From positions 1 to 64,000 of the forward strand of contig NZ_QDKL01000003.1 in the NCBI RefSeq assembly GCF_003346865.1: 64,000 nucleotides of DNA, written 5' to 3'. The translations under genes and the position numbers were made by a program. Origin of the DNA: Halobacteriovorax vibrionivorans. GTDB lineage: Bacteria > Bdellovibrionota > Bacteriovoracia > Bacteriovoracales > Bacteriovoracaceae. The stretch's first letter is position 1. Each line of letters starts with the position of its first letter. This document shows, piece by piece, positions 1 through 7,984 of this stretch. The notes under the pieces are model-generated. The model worked only from the letters and a program-made list of their open reading frames with translations. It made no database searches and had not been told where the DNA came from.

Positions 1-145
1 TCGCGTGGTCAATGAAAAGGCACCTGGAACAGATTTTCAAACAGGCTTAAATGTAATGAAAGATAGTAATGGAAAGTTTATAAGTGGATGGAAACTAAGT
101 AAGGCACAATTAAAGAATTTACTAGAACGAGGAAATATACAATGA
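1..145 (+). CDS. C-terminal end of a truncated gene, possibly a polymorphic toxin
   Basis: An open frame enters from outside the window at base 2 and ends at the TGA at 143-145, giving 47 residues that finish SKAQLKNLLERGNIQ. The stop overlaps the ATG of the next gene (ATGA), so the two are translationally coupled. A basic C-terminal tail coupled to a small acidic protein is the usual layout of a toxin tip with its immunity gene. That role is inference: the residues seen do not identify a toxin family, and the body of the protein lies outside the window. Confidence 0.5.
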   Translation, partial: RVVNEKAPGTDFQTGLNVMKDSNGKFISGWKLSKAQLKNLLERGNIQ

Positions 146-384
146 AAGACAAAGTAATAATTGAATTTAGTAAAGAAGAAGCATTGGTTTTATTTGAGTA
201 CTTAGCACGGGTGAATAATGATGATGCACTTGAAAACACATTTTTAGATGAATCTGAAAAAAGAGTGATTTGGAATTTAGAAGCTAGTTTTGAAGAAAAA
301 TTAGTTGAACCATTCAAAAGTGATTACAATATGATTTTAAAAAGAGCTAGAAGTAAAATTCTATCAAAAATAAGTAATGATTAA
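142..384 (+). CDS. Small acidic protein, immunity-like
   Basis: 80 residues, acidic in the first two thirds (motif EFSKEEALVLFEYLARVN near the start) and with a basic C-terminal helix. There is no signal peptide or membrane segment, so it should be cytoplasmic. It begins inside the stop codon of the preceding partial gene. Small soluble proteins of this look commonly sit directly after toxin-domain genes as antidotes. The pairing is therefore suggestive, but no immunity family was recognised with certainty. Read here as a hypothetical protein, possibly an immunity protein. Confidence 0.6.
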   Translation: MKDKVIIEFSKEEALVLFEYLARVNNDDALENTFLDESEKRVIWNLEASFEEKLVEPFKSDYNMILKRARSKILSKISND

Positions 385-420
385 CACGCTAATTTTACAT
401 CGAAATGTAAATTTAATTAG

Positions 421-460
421 GCTGTGCTTACATGTGCTTACATGTGCTTACATGTGCTTA
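421..460. repeat. Four tandem 10-bp repeats
   Basis: The unit CATGTGCTTA occurs three times without interruption, preceded by a fourth copy altered in its first two bases. The 10-bp period is close to one helical turn, so all copies face the same side of the DNA. It lies in the non-coding stretch between the immunity-like gene and a terminator. Function unknown. Confidence 0.85.
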
Positions 461-510
461 ATTGAATACTTAACTTGTTGAAATATTGGAGAATCTATCG
501 AATCCTCCAT

Positions 511-545
511 AAAAAAGCCAGCTTGATAGCTGGCTTTTTTATTTT
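511..545 (+). terminator. Rho-independent terminator
   Basis: The stem AAGCCAGC/GCTGGCTT with loop TTGATA is flanked by an A-run on the left and followed by a T-run on the right. It probably ends the transcript of the toxin/immunity-like pair. The symmetric A and T runs mean it could work in both directions. Confidence 0.85.
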
Positions 546-556
546 CTCTTTTTGCG

Positions 557-757
557 AGTACGCGACACCTTTATGCAAAATAAGTAACTTAGTAGTTTAA
601 AAAAGGCCGTATGCGCATAAAGCTACGTCACTTCATTCCTTTTTGCTATTTTTTTTATCTTCAAGCAAGATTCTTCGAGCTTTCTTTCAAATATTAACGG
701 TATTGGTTTTAAGTAATTAGTGTAACTTGTGAGAATTGTATAAAGGTGCCGCGTACT
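557..757. repeat. 201-bp non-coding element bounded by 18-bp inverted repeats
   Basis: AGTACGCGACACCTTTAT at 557-574 is matched by its inverted copy at 740-757 with 17 of 18 bases complementary. The 165 bp between carry no ORF of note. It could be a MITE-like or REP-like element, or a recombination site next to the accessory genes. No target-site duplication is obvious. Together with the repeats and terminator to its left, it fills the 400-bp gap between the genes at 384 and 785. Confidence 0.6.
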
Positions 758-784
758 TTAGATACATAAAATAAAATCTAGTGA

Positions 785-1276
785 ATGATTTCAGATATGA
801 GTTATAATTCATTGATGTCATTTACTTCTTCAATTTTTAAAAAATCTATATTCAGATATAAGATTTTGACGCTTATTCTTTTACGCCTATCTTTACCAGG
901 TTATGCTGGTGTTAATGAAGCTTTCAATGTTTTAGATTTTGGATTGAAGTTGTTAACAACTCCTAGCGTAGGTCCAGATACAAATTATGTGGAACAGTTA
1001 AACAATAGAAGAAAGAAGCTAAGAGGGGATGTTGATATTACATTTAATTCTGAAACTATAAAGAATTGTAAAAGATTGAAGATGATAAGAATTAAGTCTT
1101 CTTATTCAAATAAGCCGTTAGTTAGTAATTCTGTTTATTGTGATATTGATTATAAAGTACTTACAGATGAGGTTTTATTCGCCGGAGGCAATGTTCTTTT
1201 TATCAATATGTTTTCAGACAAATGTGATATTTCAACATATCAAAGCTTTGCATATCGATGTTCGGAGTCATTGTGA
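785..1276 (+). CDS. Hypothetical exported protein
   Basis: 163 residues. A basic then hydrophobic stretch around residues 18-40 (KKSIFRYKILTLILLRLSLP, then GYAG) looks like a signal peptide with an unusually long n-region. An internal start (for example the ATG at 797) would give a more normal one. The mature part has several cysteines and no recognised domain. It is the first of three closely packed genes (785-2273), followed by a gene whose GTG start overlaps this stop. Function unknown; probably exported. Confidence 0.55.
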   Translation: MISDMSYNSLMSFTSSIFKKSIFRYKILTLILLRLSLPGYAGVNEAFNVLDFGLKLLTTPSVGPDTNYVEQLNNRRKKLRGDVDITFNSETIKNCKRLKMIRIKSSYSNKPLVSNSVYCDIDYKVLTDEVLFAGGNVLFINMFSDKCDISTYQSFAYRCSESL

Positions 1277-1638
1277 AAAAGAGATTTATAGTACTTCTAT
1301 CTCCACGATTTGATAAAGAAGTTCATTGTCCTGTTGGTTTTAATAGTGAACTTTTCTTTAAAGGGCCATTTTCTTCTTATTTCAATAATAGAATAGAAAT
1401 AACATTATTTCTTCTCTTAACGATAGGAACGCTTGGTGTTTATACGTATTACTTAGCTAAGAATGGAAATAATATAAGAATTAGAAAGTTACTTACAGCA
1501 GGGTATCGGCTTAGAGATAAGTCTGATGAGGACTTTGTTGAGAGATATGTCGGTTATAAGGCAATATTCTCTAAAGAAGGTGAGAAGGCGCGCTTTGCTA
1601 GAACTGGCAGTGCGGATGATACTTTAAAAATTAAATAA
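1273..1638 (+). CDS. Hypothetical membrane protein
   Basis: About 121 residues with one central membrane segment (IEITLFLLLTIGTLGVYTYY) and a basic C-terminal cytoplasmic tail. An ATG exists at 1258. The GTG at 1273 is preferred because GGAG lies six bases upstream and the codon overlaps the TGA of the previous gene (GTGA), a typical coupled start. No domain recognised. Probably made together with the exported protein before it and the polytopic protein after it. Confidence 0.55.
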   Translation: MKKRFIVLLSPRFDKEVHCPVGFNSELFFKGPFSSYFNNRIEITLFLLLTIGTLGVYTYYLAKNGNNIRIRKLLTAGYRLRDKSDEDFVERYVGYKAIFSKEGEKARFARTGSADDTLKIK

Positions 1639-1655
1639 CATAGGATTATTGAAAT

Positions 1656-2273
1656 ATGGCTTCGAAATATTCATCTTATTTAATATACTTTCTCAAACCT
1701 GTTGAGTTTATAAAAAAGTACTCTAAAAACAATTATAAATATTCTCAGTATATTTTAAATTATTTGATTTGTGTTTCACTTGTTTTCTATAATCATATTC
1801 ATAATTTACGCGAGTTAGAAATACCATTTGGCTTAGCAAAGGATAGTGCTTTATATAACTATTATATAGACCCTACTTGGCAGAGCTTTTTAATTTATAT
1901 TTCGATATGGGGCCTTTTTACTTATTTTATTTTTTGGTTTTTAGTTACTTGGTGGACTAAGAAGTGCTTACAATGGTCTGGGGTTTCTAATATTACGTCT
2001 AAAGACATAAGACCTGTACTAATCTTATCTTTCTCTTATTTTAGCTTACCTCTATTAGCTACATTACTTCTTTATATATTTCTCTTTAATGGTCCAATAG
2101 AGGCTACAGGTAGTCTAAATATTATTAAGTCTGTTTTTATTATTTTTTCTCTTATAGAGGCCAGTATCTTCTTTGTTTCAGTAAAATCAATATATAAAGA
2201 GTTAAACAACTGGAGCTGGTTTTGGTTTGTATTGCTTCCACTTATTTCTGCTGTTTTAGAATTCACTAATTGA
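1656..2273 (+). CDS. Polytopic membrane protein, possibly Yip1-like
   Basis: 205 residues with about five hydrophobic segments (roughly residues 35-48, 68-90, 115-137, 147-165, 185-202) rich in Phe, Tyr and Trp. The overall look resembles Yip1/YIF1-type domains of bacterial inner-membrane proteins, but no diagnostic motif was found, so this is a weak resemblance. It is the third gene of the 785-2273 group and ends ten bases from a convergent gene. Confidence 0.55.
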   Translation: MASKYSSYLIYFLKPVEFIKKYSKNNYKYSQYILNYLICVSLVFYNHIHNLRELEIPFGLAKDSALYNYYIDPTWQSFLIYISIWGLFTYFIFWFLVTWWTKKCLQWSGVSNITSKDIRPVLILSFSYFSLPLLATLLLYIFLFNGPIEATGSLNIIKSVFIIFSLIEASIFFVSVKSIYKELNNWSWFWFVLLPLISAVLEFTN

Positions 2274-2283
2274 TTTTTCATTT

Positions 2284-2994
2284 TTATTTTAGCTTTAAAA
2301 GGTGATCCAAAGCTTCTCCTGTTGCAGCTGCTTCAGCGTCACTCTTATACTCTTCGAAATATTGATATGAACTTGAAGAGTAAGCATAGTGATTTTTACC
2401 TTTTAGAATCTCATTGTAGCCTTCCGCTATTTTTTCAATTCTTTCATGTTCCATTAAGTTCTCATCTTTAGCGATATTTCTCAACTCCATTAATTCTTTA
2501 AAGTCTGTTGGTTCAACATACGGTGTCTTATCAATTTCCCTATACTCATTCAAAACTCTATAAAGTGAGTCAATATGATATTTTAAAAGGATGTAGATTT
2601 GATCTAATGTACTCTCATCTTTTAAATCTAAGATTTCTGGTAGCTTATGGTAATCAAGTTCGTAAGAATTTGTAGGTGAATTCTTCAGTGATACAAGATC
2701 AAATGAAACTGCGTTTAGTATCTTGAGATACCTTTCTTGTTCTTTATCTTTAATACCACTTTCGATAAATTCTCTGTATAGTCTAAGTGCATTCATTTGA
2801 TTGATTACTTGTCTGTTAACTACATGTTGTAGAGCTTTTTCATTGTATTCAATTCGTGCTGAAATATTGTATTGTGCTTTAGACACGTTTTCTAATTCTT
2901 TCGTTAGTTCAATGGCCTTACTTATGTCTTCTATTTGTGTCGCGAAACAGTAATTTGAAGCTAGAATTAAAATTGGTAATAAAATCGTCTTAAA
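2284..2994 (-). CDS. Hypothetical exported protein with a missing canonical start codon
   Basis: The frame continues upstream of the first usable GTG (2886) to 2994 and there encodes a convincing signal peptide: KTILLPILILASNYCFA then TQ. A strong Shine-Dalgarno AAGGGAG lies at 3007-3001, six bases before codon 2994-2992. That codon is TTT, and the codon before it is a stop (TAG). Either translation starts at a non-canonical codon, or the original start has mutated and the gene is decaying or unexported. The mature part is about 210 residues, mostly helical and charged, with no recognised domain. It may be cotranscribed with the transglutaminase-like gene upstream. Confidence 0.55.
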   Translation of the reverse strand, partial: FKTILLPILILASNYCFATQIEDISKAIELTKELENVSKAQYNISARIEYNEKALQHVVNRQVINQMNALRLYREFIESGIKDKEQERYLKILNAVSFDLVSLKNSPTNSYELDYHKLPEILDLKDESTLDQIYILLKYHIDSLYRVLNEYREIDKTPYVEPTDFKELMELRNIAKDENLMEHERIEKIAEGYNEILKGKNHYAYSSSSYQYFEEYKSDAEAAATGEALDHLLKLK

Positions 2995-3038
2995 CTAGAA
3001 CTCCCTTGAGTTTCATTGTGTATTAAGTAGTATTTATC

Positions 3039-4772
3039 TTAAAATTTGTATTCGCCTTTAAAGTTATACGTGCTCTCTGTATTCTTCTTTTTAATGTATT
3101 GAACACTCAGTTCAAAATTCTCATCTAAGATCTTAGTCTTTGCTGTGGCATAGGCCGAAGGCTCGCTTCCTTTTACCCAAAAACCAACTTTTCCAGCGAT
3201 AGGCTTTTTGATTCCAACTTCAAAGGCATACTTGCCATCTTGAGAATAAACAGAGACTTTAAGATCTGTTGTTGCGCCGTTTTGCTTGATATAGACAATA
3301 TTGTGAATACCTACACCATATTGTTCAAATACTTGTTTCTTGATAACGTTTTCAATCTTACCGCCTAGGATGGCGACAGTGTACTTTCCTTCATCTCTTA
3401 CGTCGGCTTTCATAATCGAGGCATGAACTGATACGATACTTTTCCAATTAGCTCCTAAAAAACTTGTATCAGCGTATAGAGATGACTTAATTGAATTTAA
3501 GTTGTCGCTATACATATCTTCAGTTTGATAATCTTTTAATGTGGCACTTCCGTGACCAACATCTATGCTTATATTTCCTTGAATGTCTGCGTAGAGGTTT
3601 CTTACAGGGCCAATATCGACCTTTCCAGTTTTAAGCTTTACGTCCATTCCCATAAAAGCGCTTGTGGATTCTTTGTGGAATTCTCTTTCTTGAATTTCCT
3701 TTCTTGAAGTCTGCATTCCAACACCTAATACAGTGTCGATATGCTTTGAGTAATTTTCATATTTAAATACGCCACCCATTGCTTCGATGCCGCTGTCACT
3801 TGTTGCGTAAAATGCTCTTGTGGAAATATTTCCGGTTTTATAGTCGAGATTGATCATATTGATGCCATCGTATTGAACACCGTTTGATGAAACTTCGATA
3901 TCAAGGCCTGCCGCCTGATTTAGAATATAGCCCATTTCACTAGGGACTCGATCAACAGGATTTCCTTCACTATCGAAAATACGGTAATTGATACCAAATT
4001 CCGGAATATAATTATCTTGAGAAAGGCCTGCTGCTCCTGTTCTATTATTAATTCTAGTTTCACCGTAATTAAAGTTTACAATACGATCTGGATTTTCAGG
4101 GTCTTGTGCAATTACTGTGGCATGGCCAACGCGTCTTGAGTTATAGGCAACTACATAAACATCTTCTACATCAAGACGTTTTAAGATATTTGCTTGAACA
4201 ACCGCAATGTCACGACAGATTCCAGCTCTGGAATTACTTTTTATGGCATTAAAAATATCTTGTTCTGTAACTATTCCAGATTCACCACTTGTGGCACGAG
4301 TGAAGTCGTAGTGGTTATTCATTATATGGCCCATGATGTGGGCAAGATAGATCTTTTGTTCAAAACTCATCATAAGCTTTGAAGCAGATAGAATTTCATT
4401 TCTTTTAATCTCAGGTGAGCCAATCATGAGACCTGCTACAACGTTAGCAAAATAAATATCACCGTCTTTTTTACCGAACTTCTTAACAGACTCACTATAG
4501 ATATCTTGAATATCCATAGAGCCAAATCGAGCGCATTTATTATCCAAACATTTAACAATAGATTTAATGACTGCTTCTCTTTTAACAGTGTCTCGCCAGT
4601 ATGAGTTTGACGCAAATTCGTCTGTTTTAATTAAGTCACTTGTGTTGTATTGGTTTAGATCTTGATTAAGATAAGCGCCTTCTACATTTATTGCTATTCT
4701 CCCAGAGACAGCAGACGTCGTTAATAGCATTGTACTTACAATAAATGATTTTATCTTCAAGATAAGCTCCAA
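3039..4772 (-). CDS. Exported transglutaminase-like protein with C-terminal barrel-like region
   Basis: 577 residues with an N-terminal signal peptide (about residues 1-24). Residues 170-240 carry a transglutaminase-like core: Cys186 in GICRDIAVVQANIL, His217 in VGHATVIAQD, and an Asp/Asn region at PDRIVNFNYGE. This order (Cys, His, Asp/Asn) is that of papain-like transglutaminase superfamily enzymes. The rest, about 300-577, consists of alternating short beta-strands and ends in an aromatic residue (EYKF), as outer-membrane barrels do. It may be a surface- or periplasm-facing enzyme anchored by a barrel. The substrate is unknown; peptide cross-linking or hydrolysis is a guess from the fold. 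Confidence 0.65.
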   Translation of the reverse strand: MELILKIKSFIVSTMLLTTSAVSGRIAINVEGAYLNQDLNQYNTSDLIKTDEFASNSYWRDTVKREAVIKSIVKCLDNKCARFGSMDIQDIYSESVKKFGKKDGDIYFANVVAGLMIGSPEIKRNEILSASKLMMSFEQKIYLAHIMGHIMNNHYDFTRATSGESGIVTEQDIFNAIKSNSRAGICRDIAVVQANILKRLDVEDVYVVAYNSRRVGHATVIAQDPENPDRIVNFNYGETRINNRTGAAGLSQDNYIPEFGINYRIFDSEGNPVDRVPSEMGYILNQAAGLDIEVSSNGVQYDGINMINLDYKTGNISTRAFYATSDSGIEAMGGVFKYENYSKHIDTVLGVGMQTSRKEIQEREFHKESTSAFMGMDVKLKTGKVDIGPVRNLYADIQGNISIDVGHGSATLKDYQTEDMYSDNLNSIKSSLYADTSFLGANWKSIVSVHASIMKADVRDEGKYTVAILGGKIENVIKKQVFEQYGVGIHNIVYIKQNGATTDLKVSVYSQDGKYAFEVGIKKPIAGKVGFWVKGSEPSAYATAKTKILDENFELSVQYIKKKNTESTYNFKGEYKF

Positions 4773-5053
4773 AATAATTCTAACGTTTCGTGATTAAATG
4801 CACATCAGATGCCAATTCTAATTTAGAAATATTAAGCTCTTATAATCTTGAAAGTATTTTTGTTGTTTAGGATTTTAGGAAATGTCCAATCTTTAGTCAG
4901 ACTTAAAGGTTCAAATTGATATTTTGAATATTAAGCTTTGTATAAAACTTTAACATGCAAATAGTACATGAATTCTCTTGTATAGGCCTTTTCGTATTCA
5001 ATATTATGATACTTTTTATTTAAGTTAGAACTTTAATAAAAATAAGGATAATT

Positions 5054-5884
5054 ATGAAGAAAACAACTTTCGCTCTGCTGTTAGGAGCTCAGGTTTTAGC
5101 TAATGACTATAATATTGAGCATTCGCATCTTAACGAATTAGTGAGAAATAATGATGCTATTTTTGAGCCAGTTGAAGTTGAGGAAGGTAAGGTCGATGAA
5201 GAAGATATTCTTGATGGGATTCGCAAACGCTTTGTCATCACTTATTCCCAGATAAATTATTCAGCTGTGGACTCTTCTTATAATGTTGGACACGATGAAG
5301 ATGATATTTATAACTTTGGTGGTGAAGACTTTAATAAGATGTTTGATGAAAATATTGAATTTAAAGAAGGACACAAAATTTCGATTGAGTATCTTGTCAC
5401 AGATAATTTTAGTATCGAATTAGCAGATACATATAGAAAGTATCAAATGAATGGCCGTCATGTTGGGTATACACAAGGAGATCTTTTTAATGACGATCGC
5501 TATGATGTATACGAGGCCGATAATATAACCGTTTTAAATGATATTCAACTTGGAATGAAATATGCAATCCGTCTAGTTAATACACCTGAACTTAAGTTAG
5601 ATTTAAGTCCTGGCGTAAGTGCTGGGCTTGTCCATGTTAAATCAGATACTAATACATATTATAATGGTCAAAAATATGAGGATAATCACTATGATGATAT
5701 TGGTGGTTATTCTTATGGTGTCTCTCTTGAGGCCAAGGCAATCTTTTGGGATCGCTTCTTTGTTTCGGTTGGAGCAGAACAGCGTAACTATGTTTTGGCC
5801 CCAATGGAGCATGAAAGTGGATTTAATCAACAAATTGATCAAAGTGGTATGAACTTCTATATTGGTGCAGGTATAAGATTTTAA
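5054..5884 (+). CDS. Outer-membrane beta-barrel protein
   Basis: 276 residues. MKKTTFALLLGAQVLA is a signal peptide. After an acidic linker the chain alternates polar and hydrophobic residues in strand-length blocks, and it ends MNFYIGAGIRF with a terminal Phe, the standard C-terminal signal for outer-membrane insertion. It resembles small OmpW/OmpA-type barrels. Divergent from the transglutaminase-like gene, with 281 bp between that contain no further gene. Start supported by AAGGATAATT before the ATG. Ligand or role unknown. Confidence 0.7.
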   Translation: MKKTTFALLLGAQVLANDYNIEHSHLNELVRNNDAIFEPVEVEEGKVDEEDILDGIRKRFVITYSQINYSAVDSSYNVGHDEDDIYNFGGEDFNKMFDENIEFKEGHKISIEYLVTDNFSIELADTYRKYQMNGRHVGYTQGDLFNDDRYDVYEADNITVLNDIQLGMKYAIRLVNTPELKLDLSPGVSAGLVHVKSDTNTYYNGQKYEDNHYDDIGGYSYGVSLEAKAIFWDRFFVSVGAEQRNYVLAPMEHESGFNQQIDQSGMNFYIGAGIRF

Positions 5885-5986
5885 TCTTTATTGCTTAAAT
5901 TTTGTTTTACCTGATATAAGTCATATTTAACTCACATAAATAAACAGATACTCTATAGTGAAGTAAAGATCCACAAGGGGATAGCT

Positions 5987-6436
5987 ATGAGTAAATTAAT
6001 GATTTGTGTCGATGTCACTAATGAATCAATTAATTCTTTTAAAGGACAATTAAAAAATTATGACTGGAGTCGTTGGGATGAAGTTCACTTCGTTCATGGG
6101 TTTGAGACACAGGTCTATGCTGATACTTTCTACTTTGCTTCATATCCTTTAGAAAGCCAAATGGATGATATTGAAAAGTCTGTTGCTACTTTACTTCAGG
6201 GCCTATCTAAAGAGCTTATACCTTCTGATTATAAGGGGAAAGTTATTGGTAAATGCCTTTTTGCAAACTCTTCTAAAATTGCACTAAAAGAATATGCACA
6301 AGAGAATTCAATTGATGAAATGATAATTGAGACTCGAGGTAAGCACGGTTTTAGCGGATTATTTTCAAGCTCATTTGCTGAATATATGGTTGGGCATGCT
6401 CCATGTCGATTAATGATACTTAGAGAAAATGACTAA
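5987..6436 (+). CDS. Universal stress protein (UspA family)
   Basis: 149 residues, the usual length of a single-domain Usp. The C-terminal half has IDEMIIETRGKHGFSGLFSS followed by SFAEYMVGHAPCRLMILRE, which matches the family's nucleotide-binding G-x2-G-x9-G(S/T) region and final beta-strand. It is cytoplasmic. The stop TAA overlaps the ATG of the cytochrome c gene (TAATG), so the two are coupled. Such pairing with a haem protein suggests a role in respiratory or oxygen stress. AAGGGG precedes the ATG. Confidence 0.8.
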   Translation: MSKLMICVDVTNESINSFKGQLKNYDWSRWDEVHFVHGFETQVYADTFYFASYPLESQMDDIEKSVATLLQGLSKELIPSDYKGKVIGKCLFANSSKIALKEYAQENSIDEMIIETRGKHGFSGLFSSSFAEYMVGHAPCRLMILREND

Positions 6437-6825
6437 TGAAGTATATCTATATTTGTTTGTTACTTGTATTTGTAAGTTCATGTTCTAGTATAAACACTGA
6501 CTCACGTGAGTACTATCATGGACAAAAGATGAGACATGGTATCATTCCAAAAGATACGAGTCGATCTTTCGAGAATATTAAAAGAGTGCTTGATGCAAAT
6601 TCTGTAGTACGCGGTAAAAAGATTTATTCAAAGAATTGTATGAGTTGTCATGGCCAAGATGGAAATATGATTGATAATGTTGACTTATCTAATCTCTCAA
6701 AAGAAGTACCTAATTTTAATTTCTATCTTCTTGTTTCGCGTTCTAAGGAATCAATGCCAGGATGGAAAAGTCCTCTGTCAAAACAAGATATTAAGGATTT
6801 AGAGAGCTATCTTTATTCATTATAA
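6436..6825 (+). CDS. Cytochrome c lipoprotein, single haem
   Basis: 129 residues. The lipobox VFVSSC at residues 11-16 marks a periplasm-facing lipoprotein. The haem site is C68-M-S-C71-H72, and Met107 in ESMPGWKSPLS is the likely axial ligand, giving a class I cytochrome c fold of about 75 residues. It should carry electrons between membrane complexes. Cotranslated with the Usp gene upstream; no oxidase or reductase gene is nearby, so its partner is unknown. Confidence 0.85.
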   Translation: MKYIYICLLLVFVSSCSSINTDSREYYHGQKMRHGIIPKDTSRSFENIKRVLDANSVVRGKKIYSKNCMSCHGQDGNMIDNVDLSNLSKEVPNFNFYLLVSRSKESMPGWKSPLSKQDIKDLESYLYSL

Positions 6826-6893
6826 AATGAATTATATAAAATATTAAAAAGCTTGTGATGAGTAAGATATATGATTTAATATATACTCTAATG

Positions 6894-6916
6894 GCCGGTC
6901 TATGACCGGCTTTTTT
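6894..6916 (+). terminator. Rho-independent terminator after the cytochrome c gene
   Basis: GCCGGTC, loop TAT, GACCGGC, then six T. It overlaps the longest possible start (ATG 6902) of the next gene, which argues for the later ATG at 6935 as that gene's true start. Confidence 0.9.
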
Positions 6917-6934
6917 ATTTTAAAGCGGGCCAAA

Positions 6935-7759
6935 ATGAATGAGATTTTAAATATAGGTAAAGAGATTGAAGACTTAAAGCTTAATAATGAGAATTTTTCT
7001 CATGCTTGTTATGAATATCTTAAAAATAAGTCAATTAAAGTGGATATCCATGAATTAGAGGATTTTATTGCAAAATGGAGTCTTGAAACAAAAGTTCTTC
7101 CAGAACAGGTAAATGTTTATAATGGTTTTGGCCAGCCTCCAATTACTTTGTTTAATAACGGGCACTTTGTTGTTGATCTCTATTTTTGGCAAACATTAGA
7201 TACTTCGATTCATTCACATTCTTTTAGTGGCGCTTTTCAAGTCCTATATGGAGAGTCAAGACATGAAGTTTTTAAAGTAACTAAAGATGAAGAGTTCTTT
7301 GATGATATTTTCTTATCTAATTTAGAGTGTATTGTAGATGAGACGCTTGTTACAAATGATATTAGAGAAATTAAGAGGGGACTTGAGTTTTCACATCGTG
7401 TCCTCCATGAACATAACCCTACAGTCACTCTTTGTATTAGAACTGTTAATGATAAGTCACCACAGTGGCATCATTTTGATAATGGCTTAAGTATTCAAAA
7501 GAGATCCCCTGAGGCAAGTGATATAAAACGTCTATCTATTTTCGATTATCTTATCGCTAGAAATCCAATGCAGGGCCGTGATTACTTAGATCGCCTTATG
7601 AATGAATTCTCCCCAAGCCTTATTATGAATTTATATGAGGAGTTGTCCTACGATCAAATGGGACTTCAAGAGTCCTCTGTTGAAATATTCTTTGAAGCTG
7701 TTGTCGATCGTTTTGGAGATACAAAATGGTTTAAAAGATATATGGACTTCTTTAACTAA
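6935..7759 (+). CDS. Cupin-like protein of unknown function
   Basis: 274 residues from the ATG at 6935; the longer form from 6902 would run through the terminator hairpin. The motif HSHSFSGAFQVLYGESRHEVF (about residues 90-110) has the spaced histidines and glycine of a cupin metal site, and HRVLHEHNP with LCIRTV about 65 residues later could supply the second cupin motif. It looks like a soluble, cytoplasmic metal-binding enzyme, possibly a dioxygenase. No specific family was recognised. It stands alone between terminators. Confidence 0.55.
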   Translation: MNEILNIGKEIEDLKLNNENFSHACYEYLKNKSIKVDIHELEDFIAKWSLETKVLPEQVNVYNGFGQPPITLFNNGHFVVDLYFWQTLDTSIHSHSFSGAFQVLYGESRHEVFKVTKDEEFFDDIFLSNLECIVDETLVTNDIREIKRGLEFSHRVLHEHNPTVTLCIRTVNDKSPQWHHFDNGLSIQKRSPEASDIKRLSIFDYLIARNPMQGRDYLDRLMNEFSPSLIMNLYEELSYDQMGLQESSVEIFFEAVVDRFGDTKWFKRYMDFFN

Positions 7760-7780
7760 AATTTTACCAATAATAAAAAA

Positions 7781-7812
7781 GACCTCTTCAAAAAAGAGGC
7801 CTTCCTATCGCC
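7781..7812 (-). terminator. Possible weak terminator hairpin
   Basis: CCTCTT/AAGAGG stem preceded by an A-run on the + strand, so the T-run lies on the - strand. It sits just after the stop of the cupin-like gene. As the T-run is on the wrong side for that gene, its efficiency for the + transcript is doubtful. Confidence 0.35.
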
Positions 7813-7984
7813 ATTGTTGAAGGGTTTTTGGCCATATACTCGATAATCGAGAGAACTATTTTAGCTGATTAACTAGTTTTATTTCTATCTGATTTTACTG
7901 ACAATATTGTATGTTCTTTAGTTGTTTTTGTACTATAATTACTTATTATTTATCTTAATAATTTTCTAAACACGGTACGAAAAT

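Noticed and set aside
557..757. Integron attC site
   Set aside because: The ends lack the RYYYAAC and GTTRRRY core sites and no cassette series or integrase is present.
5911..5924. FNR-type site before the Usp/cytochrome c genes
   Set aside because: CTGAT-N4-GTCAT matches only 7 of 10 consensus bases and its distance to the possible -10 (5954-5959) is not a usual activator position.
6902..6934. Longer N-terminus of the cupin-like protein
   Set aside because: It would begin inside the terminator hairpin at 6894-6916; the ATG at 6935 is more reasonable.
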